A stretch of DNA of 39,467 nt from an uncultured Lachnospiraceae bacterium (GCA_948794795.1 CAQGLR010000037.1:1-39467), one strand, 5' to 3'; positions 1 through 7,767 are shown, counted from the stretch's first letter. The notes: generated from the sequence alone by a model not told the origin. A program made the numbers and translations.

Positions 1-394
1 GAGCGATCCTATTGCAGATATGCTTACAAGAATCCGTAATGCAAATACTGCAAAGCATGATACAGTAGATGTGCCTGCTTCAAAGATGAAGATTTCTATC
101 GCAGAAATCCTTTTAAAGGAAGGTTACATTAGAAAGTTTGATATGGTTAATGTAGATGGTATTAAAATGATTCATATTACATTAAAGTATGGCGTAGATA
201 AGAATGACAAGATTATTTCTGGTTTAAAGAGAATTTCAAAACCAGGTCTCCGTGTCTATGCTGGCAAGGAAGAGCTTCCTAAGGTTCTCGGAGGACTTGG
301 CATTGCAATTATTTCTACAAATAAGGGCGTTATGACAGACAAGGAAGCAAGGAAAGCAAATGTTGGCGGTGAAGTTCTTGCATTTATCTGGTAA
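1..394 (+). CDS. rpsH: 30S ribosomal protein S8 (5' end cut by window)
   Basis: S8 binds the central domain of 16S rRNA and is an early assembly protein of the 30S subunit. The reading frame is open from base 2 (residues SDPIADMLTRIRNA), so the first few residues lie before the window and the ATG at 20 is internal. The C-terminus has the family signature around STNKGVMTDKEARK and ends GGEVLAFIW, as expected for a full C-terminal domain. It is followed after 53 bp by rplF in the standard spc order (S8-L6-L18-S5-L30-L15-SecY). Identification is secure; only the N-terminus is missing. Confidence 0.97.
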   Translation, partial: SDPIADMLTRIRNANTAKHDTVDVPASKMKISIAEILLKEGYIRKFDMVNVDGIKMIHITLKYGVDKNDKIISGLKRISKPGLRVYAGKEELPKVLGGLGIAIISTNKGVMTDKEARKANVGGEVLAFIW

Positions 395-447
395 TTGCAA
401 GAACCAGTACGCATTAATATAAACCTAAGAATATGGAGGTGCACGGC

Positions 448-990
448 ATGTCACGTATCGGAAAAATGCCTATCGCGGTACCAGCAGGCGTAACTGTTGA
501 TATTGCAGAAAATAATAAAGTGACTGTAAAAGGACCAAAGGGTACTCTTGAAAGGGTACTTCCTGCAGAGATGGAAATTAAGCAGGAAGGTGAGGAAATC
601 CTGGTATCAAGGCCAAATGACCTTAAGAAGATGAAATCACTGCATGGTCTTACAAGAACTCTTGTATACAACATGGTTACAGGTGTTACAGAAGGTTTTT
701 CTAAGGAACTTGAAGTAAATGGTGTTGGTTACAGGGCACAGAAGCAGGGTAAGAAGCTGGTTCTTTCCCTTGGATATTCACATCCTGTAGAGATGGAAGA
801 CCCAGAAGGCCTTGAAGTAATAGTTGAAGGACAGAATAAGATTATTGTCAAGGGTATAGATAAGGAGAAAGTCGGACAGTACGCTGCCGAAATCAGGGAA
901 AAGAGAGCTCCAGAGCCATATAAGGGCAAAGGTATTAAATACGCTGATGAGGTTATCAGGCGTAAAGTTGGTAAGACAGGTAAAAAATAA
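448..990 (+). CDS. rplF: 50S ribosomal protein L6
   Basis: L6 sits near the factor-binding region of the 50S subunit. The start was set at ATG 448 (MSRIGKMPI) because GGAGGT lies 5-15 bases upstream; an in-frame ATG at 433 would put that site inside the gene. The 180-residue product has the usual two-domain L6 length. It shows the conserved opening GKMPI.VPAGV and the C-terminal motif around EPYKGKGIKYADE, which lies in the 23S-binding second domain. It is part of the spc operon, 19 bp before rplR. Confidence 0.97.
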   Translation: MSRIGKMPIAVPAGVTVDIAENNKVTVKGPKGTLERVLPAEMEIKQEGEEILVSRPNDLKKMKSLHGLTRTLVYNMVTGVTEGFSKELEVNGVGYRAQKQGKKLVLSLGYSHPVEMEDPEGLEVIVEGQNKIIVKGIDKEKVGQYAAEIREKRAPEPYKGKGIKYADEVIRRKVGKTGKK

Positions 991-1009
991 GTAAAGGAGT
1001 GAGGATTCA

Positions 1010-1378
1010 ATGATTAAAAAGCAGTCAAGAAGTGAAGTCCGTGCAAAGAAGCACATGAAAGTCCGCAAACGTCTTTCAGGCACAGCAGAAAGACCGCGCC
1101 TGGCTGTGTTCAGAAGCAACAGCCATATGTATGCCCAGGTTATAGATGATACTGCTGGAAACACTTTAGTTTCAGCTTCAACTCTCCAGAAGGAAGTTAA
1201 GGACGGTTTAGAGAAGACAAATAATATTGAAGCAGCTGCAAAGCTTGGCGGCGTAATCGCTAAAAAGGCACTGGATAAGGGAATTACTACTGTTGTATTT
1301 GACAGGGGAGGATTTATTTACCAGGGTAAAGTTAAGGCTTTAGCAGAAGCAGCAAGAGAAGCAGGATTAGAATTCTAA
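1010..1378 (+). CDS. rplR: 50S ribosomal protein L18
   Basis: L18 binds 5S rRNA with L5 and L25-type proteins and anchors it in the 50S central protuberance. The 122-residue product has the basic N-terminus expected for this family, then AERPRLAVFRSNSHMYAQVI, and ends in the conserved AREAGLEF. A GGAGTGAGG site precedes ATG 1010. It lies 19 bp after rplF and 20 bp before rpsE, in standard order, so co-transcription and translational coupling are expected. Confidence 0.97.
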   Translation: MIKKQSRSEVRAKKHMKVRKRLSGTAERPRLAVFRSNSHMYAQVIDDTAGNTLVSASTLQKEVKDGLEKTNNIEAAAKLGGVIAKKALDKGITTVVFDRGGFIYQGKVKALAEAAREAGLEF

Positions 1379-1398
1379 TAGATTCAGGAGGAAAATAC

Positions 1399-1908
1399 AT
1401 GAAACGTACAATTATTGACGCCAGCCAGTTAGAGCTGGAAGATAATGTAGTAACGATTAAGCGTGTAACCAAAGTAGTTAAGGGCGGACGTAACATGAGA
1501 TTTACTGCATTAGTAGTAGTTGGCGATAAGAACGGGCATGTTGGCGTTGGACTTGGCAAAGCTACTGAAATACCAGAAGCTATCCGTAAAGGAAAGGAAG
1601 ACGCAACAAAGAAATTAGTTGAAGTTCCTATCGACGAGAATAAGAGTGTACCACATGACTTTATTGGCAAGTTTGGCAGTGCTTCTGTACTTATTAAGAG
1701 GGCTCCAGAAGGTACTGGTATTATCGCTGGCGGTCCAGCACGTGCTGTACTTGAGCTTGCAGGTTATAAGAATATCCGTACAAAATCCCTTGGTTCTAAT
1801 AATAAACAGAATGTTGTACTTGCTGCAATAAATGGTCTTGATAACCTTAAGAAACCTGAGGATGTAGCAAGGGCACGTGGAATATCACTTGAAGAACTTT
1901 TAAGCTAG
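1399..1908 (+). CDS. rpsE: 30S ribosomal protein S5
   Basis: S5 takes part in 30S assembly, decoding fidelity and the mRNA entry site. The 169-residue product has an N-terminal dsRBD-like half (residues about 10-75, with GGRNMRFTALVVVGDKNGHVG) and the C-terminal S5 domain (RAPEGTGIIAGGPARAVLE, then GSNNKQNVV). AGGAGG lies 8 bases upstream of ATG 1399. Gene order and length are standard for the spc operon. Confidence 0.97.
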   Translation: MKRTIIDASQLELEDNVVTIKRVTKVVKGGRNMRFTALVVVGDKNGHVGVGLGKATEIPEAIRKGKEDATKKLVEVPIDENKSVPHDFIGKFGSASVLIKRAPEGTGIIAGGPARAVLELAGYKNIRTKSLGSNNKQNVVLAAINGLDNLKKPEDVARARGISLEELLS

Positions 1909-1944
1909 TTTATACTGTTTAGCTTAAATAATAGGAGGCTGATT

Positions 1945-2127
1945 ATGGCAGAGAAGTTAAAGGTTACATTAGTTAAATCTACTATTGGTGCCATTCCAAA
2001 ACACCGTGCAACTGTTGAAGCTTTAGGCTTAAGGAAGCTTAACAAGACAGTTGAACTGCCTGATAATGATGCAGTCAGGGGCATGATATGGCATGTAAGG
2101 CATCTTGTAAAAGTTGAAGAGATTTAA
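1945..2127 (+). CDS. rpmD: 50S ribosomal protein L30
   Basis: L30 is a small 50S protein contacting 23S rRNA. At 60 residues it has the normal bacterial length, and it shows the core KSTIGAIPKHRATVEALGLRK with the end RGMIWHVRHLVKVEE. AGGAGG lies upstream of ATG 1945. It is normally followed closely by rplO, but here 339 bp of structured non-coding sequence with a promoter intervenes, so the spc transcript is probably split or attenuated at this point. Confidence 0.96.
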   Translation: MAEKLKVTLVKSTIGAIPKHRATVEALGLRKLNKTVELPDNDAVRGMIWHVRHLVKVEEI

Positions 2128-2139
2128 TTTTTATAAAAA

Positions 2140-2224
2140 AGGAAAACAACGCGGTAAGGGATAAGGGCTGCAGCCAGGCAGAAGCGGGGCTGCAAGGGAA
2201 AGTTTCCTTGCGGCGTTATTTTTC
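2140..2224 (+). terminator. Branched hairpin with U-rich tail after rpmD
   Basis: An outer stem pairs AACGC with GCGTT and continues imperfectly (AAGG with CCTT). An inner perfect stem pairs GCAGCC with GGCTGC. The 3' arm runs into TTATTTTTC. This can act as an intrinsic terminator or attenuator for rpsH-rpmD. It is larger and more branched than a simple terminator, so it could also be a processed small RNA or a protein-binding hairpin. Confidence 0.55.
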
Positions 2225-2234
2225 ATAAAAATGC

Positions 2235-2264
2235 TATACAAACTAAAGGCATTTATGGTATAAT
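2235..2264 (+). promoter_or_regulatory. Sigma-A-type promoter for rplO-secY-adk
   Basis: TATACA (2235-2240) and a consensus TATAAT (2259-2264) are separated by 18 bp, and TGG before the -10 makes an extended -10 element. It lies just after the hairpin that ends rpmD and about 200 bp before rplO, so it should drive rplO and secY independently of the upstream spc genes. Confidence 0.6.
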
Positions 2265-2270
2265 ATTGAT

Positions 2271-2466
2271 TTGTAGCGTAACAGGACAGGTTTTATGCCT
2301 GTTACAGGCTGCAGAATGTAGCGAGGGCATGGACAGTAGTGTCTAAGCAATGCTTCTTTTAAGAGGCATGTACAGGAGAAACTTGCTTATTGCTTGTAAT
2401 TTATCCTGTGCCCGTGTAGTGAAGAGTGGCTGGAGAGTGCCAGCCTGTATTTTAGGAGGTTATACA
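2271..2466 (+). promoter_or_regulatory. Structured 5' leader of rplO
   Basis: About 195 nt of untranslated leader with several clean stems. GTAACAGG/CCTGTTAC spans 2278-2305. ATGCTTCTT/AAGAGGCAT spans 2350-2369 with a 2-nt loop on paper (4 or more nt if end pairs open). GGCTGG/CCAGCC spans 2428-2445 with a 6-nt loop. AAGCAA (2345) can pair with TTGCTT (2390), and GGGCA (2325) with TGCCC (2409), which would enclose a multibranch domain. The ribosome site AGGAGG (2455-2460) follows the last hairpin. I do not recognise a named riboswitch or r-protein leader family. Autoregulation by a product of the transcript is an inference. Confidence 0.5.
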
Positions 2467-2907
2467 ATGAATTTATCAGATTTACGTCCAGCAGAAGGTT
2501 CAAAGCAGAGCAATAATTTCAGAAGGGGCCGTGGACATGGCTCAGGAAATGGCAAGACTGCAGGTAAAGGACATAAGGGACAGAAAGCACGTTCAGGTGC
2601 ACCACGCCCTGGTTTTGAAGGTGGCCAGATGCCACTTTACAGGCGTATTCCAAAGAGAGGTTTTACAAACCGCAATTCTAAGGAAATCGTTGCAATTAAT
2701 GTTGACAGGTTAGAGAAATTTAGTGATGGAGATGTAGTTACTGTTGCAGCATTACTCGAAAAAGGCATCATTAGTAATCCAAAAGATGGAGTTAAGGTAC
2801 TCGGAAATGGGGAATTAACTAAGAAGCTTACAGTTCAGGTAAATGCATTCAGTAAGGGTGCTATCCAGAAGATTGAGGCTCTTGGTGGAAAAGCTGAGGT
2901 GATTTAA
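2467..2907 (+). CDS. rplO: 50S ribosomal protein L15
   Basis: L15 is a 23S-binding assembly protein of the 50S subunit. The start is ATG 2467 (MNLSDLRPAEGSK), 6 bases after AGGAGG; an upstream in-frame ATG at 2350 lies in the leader hairpin and would add 39 atypical residues. The 146-residue product shows the Gly/Arg-rich N-terminus (RRGRGHGSGNGKTAGKGHKG), the motif FEGGQMPLYRRIPKRGF and the C-terminal KIEALGGKAEVI. It ends 2 bp before secY, so translation of the two is probably coupled. Confidence 0.97.
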   Translation: MNLSDLRPAEGSKQSNNFRRGRGHGSGNGKTAGKGHKGQKARSGAPRPGFEGGQMPLYRRIPKRGFTNRNSKEIVAINVDRLEKFSDGDVVTVAALLEKGIISNPKDGVKVLGNGELTKKLTVQVNAFSKGAIQKIEALGGKAEVI

Positions 2908-2909
2908 GG

Positions 2910-4247
2910 ATGTTCCAGACAGTCCGTAATGCATTTAAAATCAAGGAACTCAGGAATAAGATTTTATATACCCTGGTTGCTTTGGTTATTGTGCGTATAG
3001 GATGCCAGCTTCCAGTTCCTGGAGTTGATGCATCTTATATTTCAGAATGGTTTAACAGCCAGAATTCACTTGACTTCTTTAACCAGCTGACAGGTGGTTC
3101 TTTCTCATCAATGTCTATATTTGCATTGAATATAACACCATATATTACCGCATCTATTATTGTACAGCTTCTTACTATAGCAATTCCAAGATTAGAAGAG
3201 CTGCATAAAGATGGAGAAGAAGGAAGAAAGAAACTTGCAGAGTATACAAGATACCTTACAATCGCACTTTCAGTAATGGAAAGTGCTGCAATGGCAGTAG
3301 GATTTGGAAGGAGCGGTTATCTTACAGAAGGTGTTTCATTTACATCTGTATCAATAATAATCGTTTCCTTAACAGCAGGCTCTGCTTATCTTATGTGGTT
3401 AGGTGAGCAGATTACAGAAAGAGGCGTAGGAAATGGTATTTCTATAATACTTCTTTATAATATTGTATCAAGGATACCAGAAGATATGGCTAACCTGTAT
3501 GAGAAGTTTGTATCAGGTGCAAATACTGTAACAAATGGTCTTCTTGGTGCTGTTGTAATTATTGTTGTATTAATCGCAATGGTTGTATTTATTGTAGTTC
3601 TTTCTGATGGTGAGAGAAGGATAAGCGTACAGTATTCTAAGAAGACACAGGGAAGAAAACTTGTAGGCGGACAGTCTTCACATATTCCGCTTAAAGTAAA
3701 TACTGCAGGTGTTATCCCTGTAATCTTTGCTGGTTCACTGTTCTCAATGCCAATAGTTATCGCAAACTTTGCAGGTGTACAGCCAGCATCAGGAGATGGC
3801 GCTTCACTGGGGCAGAAGATATTAAAAATCCTTAACCAGAATGCATGGTGTAATTTTGAAAGCTTTGGCGAGTTTAAATATACATTAGGGCTTGTCATAT
3901 ACATTGCTTTATTAATTTTCTTTGCTTACTTCTATACATCAATAACATTCAATCCACAGGAGATTGCAATTAATATGAAGAAGCAGGGTGGTTTTATACC
4001 AGGTATCAGGCCAGGAAAACCAACGACGGATTACCTTACAAAAGTATTAAACAGTATTATCCTTATAGGAGCAATAGGATTATCAGTTGTAGCAGTTGTA
4101 CCTATCTTCTTCTCAGGCGCATTTGGTGCAGATGTATCATTTGGCGGCACTTCACTTATTATTATAGTTGGTGTTGTACTTGAAACATTAAAGCAGATTG
4201 AGTCCCAGATGCTTGTCCGTCATTACAGAGGATTTATAAGTGAATAG
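2910..4247 (+). CDS. secY: Preprotein translocase subunit SecY
   Basis: SecY is the ten-helix channel of the Sec translocon that moves unfolded proteins across, or inserts them into, the cytoplasmic membrane with SecE/SecG and SecA. The 445-residue product is full length. It has the opening TVRNAFKIKELRNKILYTL, the plug-region stretch LTGGSFSSMSIFALNITPYI, about ten hydrophobic segments, the cytoplasmic loop SVQYSKKTQGRKLVGGQSSH and the C-terminal loop FIPGIRPGKPT. Its start is 2 bp after rplO. A strong hairpin follows the gene. Confidence 0.97.
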   Translation: MFQTVRNAFKIKELRNKILYTLVALVIVRIGCQLPVPGVDASYISEWFNSQNSLDFFNQLTGGSFSSMSIFALNITPYITASIIVQLLTIAIPRLEELHKDGEEGRKKLAEYTRYLTIALSVMESAAMAVGFGRSGYLTEGVSFTSVSIIIVSLTAGSAYLMWLGEQITERGVGNGISIILLYNIVSRIPEDMANLYEKFVSGANTVTNGLLGAVVIIVVLIAMVVFIVVLSDGERRISVQYSKKTQGRKLVGGQSSHIPLKVNTAGVIPVIFAGSLFSMPIVIANFAGVQPASGDGASLGQKILKILNQNAWCNFESFGEFKYTLGLVIYIALLIFFAYFYTSITFNPQEIAINMKKQGGFIPGIRPGKPTTDYLTKVLNSIILIGAIGLSVVAVVPIFFSGAFGADVSFGGTSLIIIVGVVLETLKQIESQMLVRHYRGFISE

Positions 4248-4276
4248 AATAAAATGTAATTAAGTAGTTGAAATAT

Positions 4277-4311
4277 GGACGCTTTTAGGTTATTATAAAC
4301 CTTGAGCGTCC
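4277..4311 (+). terminator. Hairpin between secY and adk
   Basis: GGACGCT (4277-4283) pairs perfectly with AGCGTCC (4305-4311), and the stem extends inward through AGGTT/AACCT. The tail TATTTTAAA is only weakly U-rich, so partial attenuation or mRNA processing is as likely as full termination. Confidence 0.45.
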
Positions 4312-4353
4312 TATTTTAAATAAAGCATGTATATCAGGAAGGAGAAAATAATT

Positions 4354-5001
4354 ATGAAAATTATTATGTTAGGTGCACCAGGAGCTGGTAAAGGGACATA
4401 CGCAAAGCAGATTACACAGAAGTATGATATTCCTGCTATATCTACAGGTGATATTTTCCGTGAGAATATCAAGGCAGGTACAGAGTTAGGTAAAAAGGCA
4501 AAGGGATATATGGATGCAGGTAATCTTGTTCCTGATGAGCTTGTCTGTGACCTTGTTGTAGACCGTTTACAGCAGGAAGACTGCAAGAATGGTTATATCC
4601 TTGATGGTTTCCCAAGGACAATACCACAGGCAGAGGCTCTTACAGAAGCACTTAAGAAACAGAATGACGGAATTGATTTTGCATTAGAGATTAATATGGC
4701 AGATGAGGCAATCGTTGAGAGAATGGCAGGCAGAAGGGTATGTGAGAAGTGCGGCGCAACATACCATGTTGTAAATATTCCTCCTAAGAAAGAGGGCGTT
4801 TGTGACGAGTGTGGCGGCAATATTATACTCCGTGATGATGATGCACCTGAAACTGTTAAAAAGAGGCTTGAAGTATACCATGAGCAGACAGCTCCGCTTA
4901 TTGAGTATTACAAAAACCTTGGTCTTTTAAGCGTAATTGACGGTTCTAAAGGACTTGAACAGTGTGTAGCTGATATTAGTGCAGTACTTGAATCAAAATA
5001 A
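4354..5001 (+). CDS. adk: Adenylate kinase
   Basis: Catalyses ATP + AMP = 2 ADP in the cytoplasm. ATG 4354 (MKIIMLGAPGAGKGT) was chosen because AAGGAG lies 9-14 bases upstream; the ATG at 4327 would add nine residues before the P-loop. The 215-residue product is the long form. It has the Walker A GAPGAGKGT at residues 7-15, the AMP-binding TGDIFREN, DGFPRT, and a LID domain with four cysteines (CEKC and CDEC, about residues 130-153) expected to bind zinc, as in Gram-positive enzymes. It sits between secY and map as usual, but is followed by a palindromic repeat rather than directly by map. Confidence 0.97.
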   Translation: MKIIMLGAPGAGKGTYAKQITQKYDIPAISTGDIFRENIKAGTELGKKAKGYMDAGNLVPDELVCDLVVDRLQQEDCKNGYILDGFPRTIPQAEALTEALKKQNDGIDFALEINMADEAIVERMAGRRVCEKCGATYHVVNIPPKKEGVCDECGGNIILRDDDAPETVKKRLEVYHEQTAPLIEYYKNLGLLSVIDGSKGLEQCVADISAVLESK

Positions 5002-5064
5002 TTTATAGCAGAATATTTTAACCACATAAAGAAAGCCCTCGTGCCTAAGGGAAAGGGTGTATGG

Positions 5065-5320
5065 AAATTAAATATTTCACAAGTTATGTGGCGCTGGCAA
5101 TTCCAAATGTTTACCAACAGGAAGCCATGTTACACATGGCTTTGCACGCATTCCGCTTGGATGGGATACGCAGTGGTGCATAAAGCCCTATGCTTAATAG
5201 AAACAAATGTTTCTATTAAGCATTAAATACAGGGCTTAAGCACCAGCGCCCCCATACAGCTGCTTTTTGGTAAAACATTTGGAACTTGCCAGCGCAATAT
5301 ACTCTTTGTACAAATTTAAT
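5065..5320 (+). repeat. Palindromic repeat element, copy 1
   Basis: About 255 bp with terminal inverted repeats: CTGGCAATTCCAAATGTTTA at 5094 matches the reverse complement of the right end (5270-5292) with one extra base, and weaker similarity runs out to ACAA on both sides. The centre is a perfect 14-bp hairpin with AAAT loop (TGCTTAATAGAAAC.../GTTTCTATTAAGCA, 5190-5221), nested in AGCCCT/AGGGCT and TGGTGC/GCACCA stems. A side arm GCCATGT/ACATGGC lies at 5123-5140. No credible gene is inside. The reverse complement is present again at 7441-7700. It resembles a MITE or a structured RNA repeat. Confidence 0.8.
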
Positions 5321-5421
5321 TTTCAACCCCCAGATTGTCCGGACACCAGGTACAGGTAAGGGCTTGTATGTGCATTAAACACAGTTTATGGATTAATATT
5401 ATTACGGAAAGAAGGCAGTTT

Positions 5422-6186
5422 ATGGCGGTAACAATTAAATCAGAACATGAGATAGAATTAATGCGTGAGGCAGGAAGAATTCTTTCTATAGTGCATGATG
5501 AGATGGCAAAGGTAATCAGGCCTGGTATAAGCACAATGGACATTAACCGCAGGGGTGAAGAGGTAATAAATAGTTATGGGTGTATACCTTCATTTTTAAA
5601 TTACAGGGGTTATCCAGCTTCTATATGTATATCAGTAAATGATGAGGTAGTACATGGTATTCCAAGTAAAAAGAGGATTTTGCAGGAAGGCGATATAGTA
5701 AGCCTTGATGCAGGTGTAATATATAAAGGATATCATTCTGACGCAGCAAGGACACATGCTGTTGGTGAGATTTCAGAGGAAGACCAGAGATTAATAGATG
5801 TGACAAAACAGAGCTTTTTTGAAGGTGTAAAAATGGCAAGGGCAGGAAACCACCTTTTTGATATATCAAAGACAATACAGGATTATGCTGAGGGACATGG
5901 GTTTTCGGTAGTACGTGAGATGGTAGGCCACGGCATAGGACAGAAGCTCCATGAAGAGCCACAGGTTCCTAATTACAAGCCTATAGGAAGAGGGATGAAG
6001 CTAAGGCCAGGAATGACACTTGCTATAGAGCCTATGATTAATAAAGGTGCTAAAGAAATATGGATACTTGATGATGACTGGACATGTGTTACAAGGGATT
6101 CACAAAATTCTGCACATTACGAAAATACTGTCCTTATTACAGATGGTGAGCCAGAACTTCTTTCTTATAATAAGGATTTAGCATAG
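5422..6186 (+). CDS. map: Methionine aminopeptidase, type I
   Basis: Removes the N-terminal methionine from nascent proteins in the cytoplasm, using two metal ions. ATG 5422 (MAVTIKSEHEIELMREAG) was chosen because GAAAGAAGG lies just upstream and the product, 254 residues, matches the normal type I length; an in-frame ATG at 5335 adds 29 unrelated residues that begin near the repeat element. The metal ligands are visible in order: Asp in VSLDAGVIYKGYHSDAA (two), His in VGHGIGQKLHEEP, Glu in LAIEPM and Glu in HYENTVLIT. The gene is in its usual place between adk and infA. Confidence 0.96.
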   Translation: MAVTIKSEHEIELMREAGRILSIVHDEMAKVIRPGISTMDINRRGEEVINSYGCIPSFLNYRGYPASICISVNDEVVHGIPSKKRILQEGDIVSLDAGVIYKGYHSDAARTHAVGEISEEDQRLIDVTKQSFFEGVKMARAGNHLFDISKTIQDYAEGHGFSVVREMVGHGIGQKLHEEPQVPNYKPIGRGMKLRPGMTLAIEPMINKGAKEIWILDDDWTCVTRDSQNSAHYENTVLITDGEPELLSYNKDLA

Positions 6187-6273
6187 ATTACAGGTGCAAT
6201 ATAAAATGCATTTATGTTTTTGGCATTATTGTACGATATATATTAAGCAAAGACAGATGGAGGTTAATTATTT

Positions 6274-6492
6274 ATGTCTAAAGAAGATGTTATTGAAATT
6301 GAGGGTGTTGTTGTAGAGAAACTTCCCAACGCAATGTTTAAGGTTGAACTCGAAAACGGACACCAGGTACTTGCACATATAAGCGGCAAGCTGAGAAAGA
6401 ATTTTATCAGGATTCTTCCAGGTGACAAAGTTACTATGGAGATGTCACCTTATGACCTTACAAAGGGACGTATTACATGGAGGGATAAATAG
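6274..6492 (+). CDS. infA: Translation initiation factor IF-1
   Basis: IF-1 occupies the A site of the 30S subunit during initiation. At 72 residues it is full length, with the OB-fold sequence EGVVVEKLPNAMFKVELENG, then AHISGKLRKNFIRILPGDKV and the end DLTKGRITWRDK. GGAGGT lies 7-12 bases upstream of ATG 6274. In relatives it is followed closely by rpmJ; here rpmJ is about 1.3 kb away, beyond an unrelated gene and a repeat element. Confidence 0.97.
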   Translation: MSKEDVIEIEGVVVEKLPNAMFKVELENGHQVLAHISGKLRKNFIRILPGDKVTMEMSPYDLTKGRITWRDK

Positions 6493-6520
6493 GCTCTGGC
6501 AGTTGCTGGGATGGTATATA

Positions 6521-6563
6521 AAGACTTCGCACTTGTAACAGATTATGGGTACGGAGTTTTTTG
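6521..6563 (+). terminator. Terminator-like hairpin after infA
   Basis: AAGACTTCG (6521-6529) pairs, with wobble, with CGGAGTTTTT (6552-6561), followed by a T-rich run. The loop is long (22 nt). Its position right after infA suggests that the map-infA transcript can end here. Confidence 0.4.
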
Positions 6564-6825
6564 TTTATCCATTTGATGGAAAATATAATGTATAACATCA
6601 ATACAAGGAACAATATTAAGTATACATTTAATTTTAATAGTGGCGGTTATAATAAAAAATTGTTATATTAGACAATGATAATAATAGAGAGTTATTGTAT
6701 AAAGAAGAATTAGAAGATTTTTAAGTAGTAGCCGGTGCATATGTTAATATGGATGGAAGTATTATTATTTGATTAAACTATTGTACCAATTTGTTGTGCA
6801 GAGCAAAGAAACAGGGTAGGTGGAT
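6564..6825. other. AT-rich non-coding stretch before a membrane-protein gene
   Basis: No intact gene. At about 6695-6771 one forward frame reads LLYKEELEDF, a stop, then VVAGAYVNMDGSIII. This resembles the leader end of a small secreted or modified peptide (EELED...AG) but is interrupted and has no clear start site; it may be a decayed small gene or chance. Confidence 0.25.
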
Positions 6826-7338
6826 ATGAAAAAAAGAGTATTTCCAATTAGTATTACTTTAATTGTGATATTAGTTTTATTTATATATTTCTTTAAAACA
6901 AGTACAGATAAGGATAAATATAATATTAGTGAACAGGAAATTGAAGATATTGTTTATTATTGTGATGGTAAAGAAACTGGCATATCTGGTAATGTAAAAG
7001 AGGAAATATTATATATTATAAATAATTTAGATAATACTAACATATGCAAAGGTACAATTGATTGCATGCTTTTATGTGATAAAGATGGGATTCCTATAGA
7101 AACAGGGGAACAAAAGCATTTTATAAAAGTAATATTTAAAAAACCACTTGTTATAGAGTATCTTGATAAAAATTTACCAGATATAATGTCAGCTATATTT
7201 ATATTAGAAGAAGATGATTATTATATATTTTTATATAAGGAAATGTCTGGTGTACAAAATGGTTCTGCGGTAGGTTTAGGTTGCAGCAGGCAGGATAATT
7301 TTAAAAGTTTATATACTATAAAAGATAAGATGGATTAA
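6826..7338 (+). CDS. Hypothetical single-pass membrane protein
   Basis: A 170-residue protein I do not recognise. It starts MKKRVFPISITLIVILVLFIYFF, a basic tip and one transmembrane helix or uncleaved signal, followed by a soluble, acidic, probably extracytoplasmic domain with four cysteines. ATG 6826 was chosen over GTG 6820 because GGGTAGG sits 5 bases upstream. Base use is more AT-rich (ATA, TTA, AAA codons) than in the ribosomal genes around it. It lies between infA and rpmJ, which are normally neighbours, and next to a palindromic repeat copy, so it is probably a later insertion. Function unknown. Confidence 0.65.
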   Translation: MKKRVFPISITLIVILVLFIYFFKTSTDKDKYNISEQEIEDIVYYCDGKETGISGNVKEEILYIINNLDNTNICKGTIDCMLLCDKDGIPIETGEQKHFIKVIFKKPLVIEYLDKNLPDIMSAIFILEEDDYYIFLYKEMSGVQNGSAVGLGCSRQDNFKSLYTIKDKMD

Positions 7339-7440
7339 TGGAGAAAAGTAACAGTAGGATTAGTGGGTGGCAAACCGTCCGTTCCCACAAAACCAAATAA
7401 CGGAAAATATTGAAATTTAAAAACTGGACGTGAAAAACTA

Positions 7441-7700
7441 AAAAAATTTGAATTTCCCAATTTTTTAAATTGTACAAAGATTATATTACTCTGGCAAGTT
7501 CCAAATGTTTTACCATAAAGCAGCTGTTTGGGGGGGGCGCTGGTGCTTAAGTCCCGTATTAAATGTTTCTGTGAAACATTGGGACTTTATGCACCACTGC
7601 GCATCCCATCCAAGCGAAAGCGGCTGCTGCTGGTAAAATTTTGGAATTGCCAGAGCCAAAATACTTGTGTATATAAAAAATGGGGAAATTTAAATAAAAA
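7441..7700 (-). repeat. Palindromic repeat element, copy 2 (inverted)
   Basis: Inverted copy of the element at 5065-5320, about 80 percent alike by eye over shared parts. Terminal repeats CTGGCAAGTTCCAAATG (7491) and the reverse complement at about 7628-7653 are clear, and AATTTCCC.ATTTTTTA is shared by both outer ends. The central stems keep their pairing with different bases: AAGTCCC/GGGACTT here where copy 1 has AGCCCT/AGGGCT, and AATGTTT/AAACATT where copy 1 has a 14-bp stem. The GCCATGT side arm of copy 1 is absent. It lies 68 bp before rpmJ. Confidence 0.8.
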
Positions 7701-7767
7701 AATGCTTGCAACAAATGGAAAATTATGATAGACTATCAGATGGACTTTATGAAAGGAGGTTATTGCT

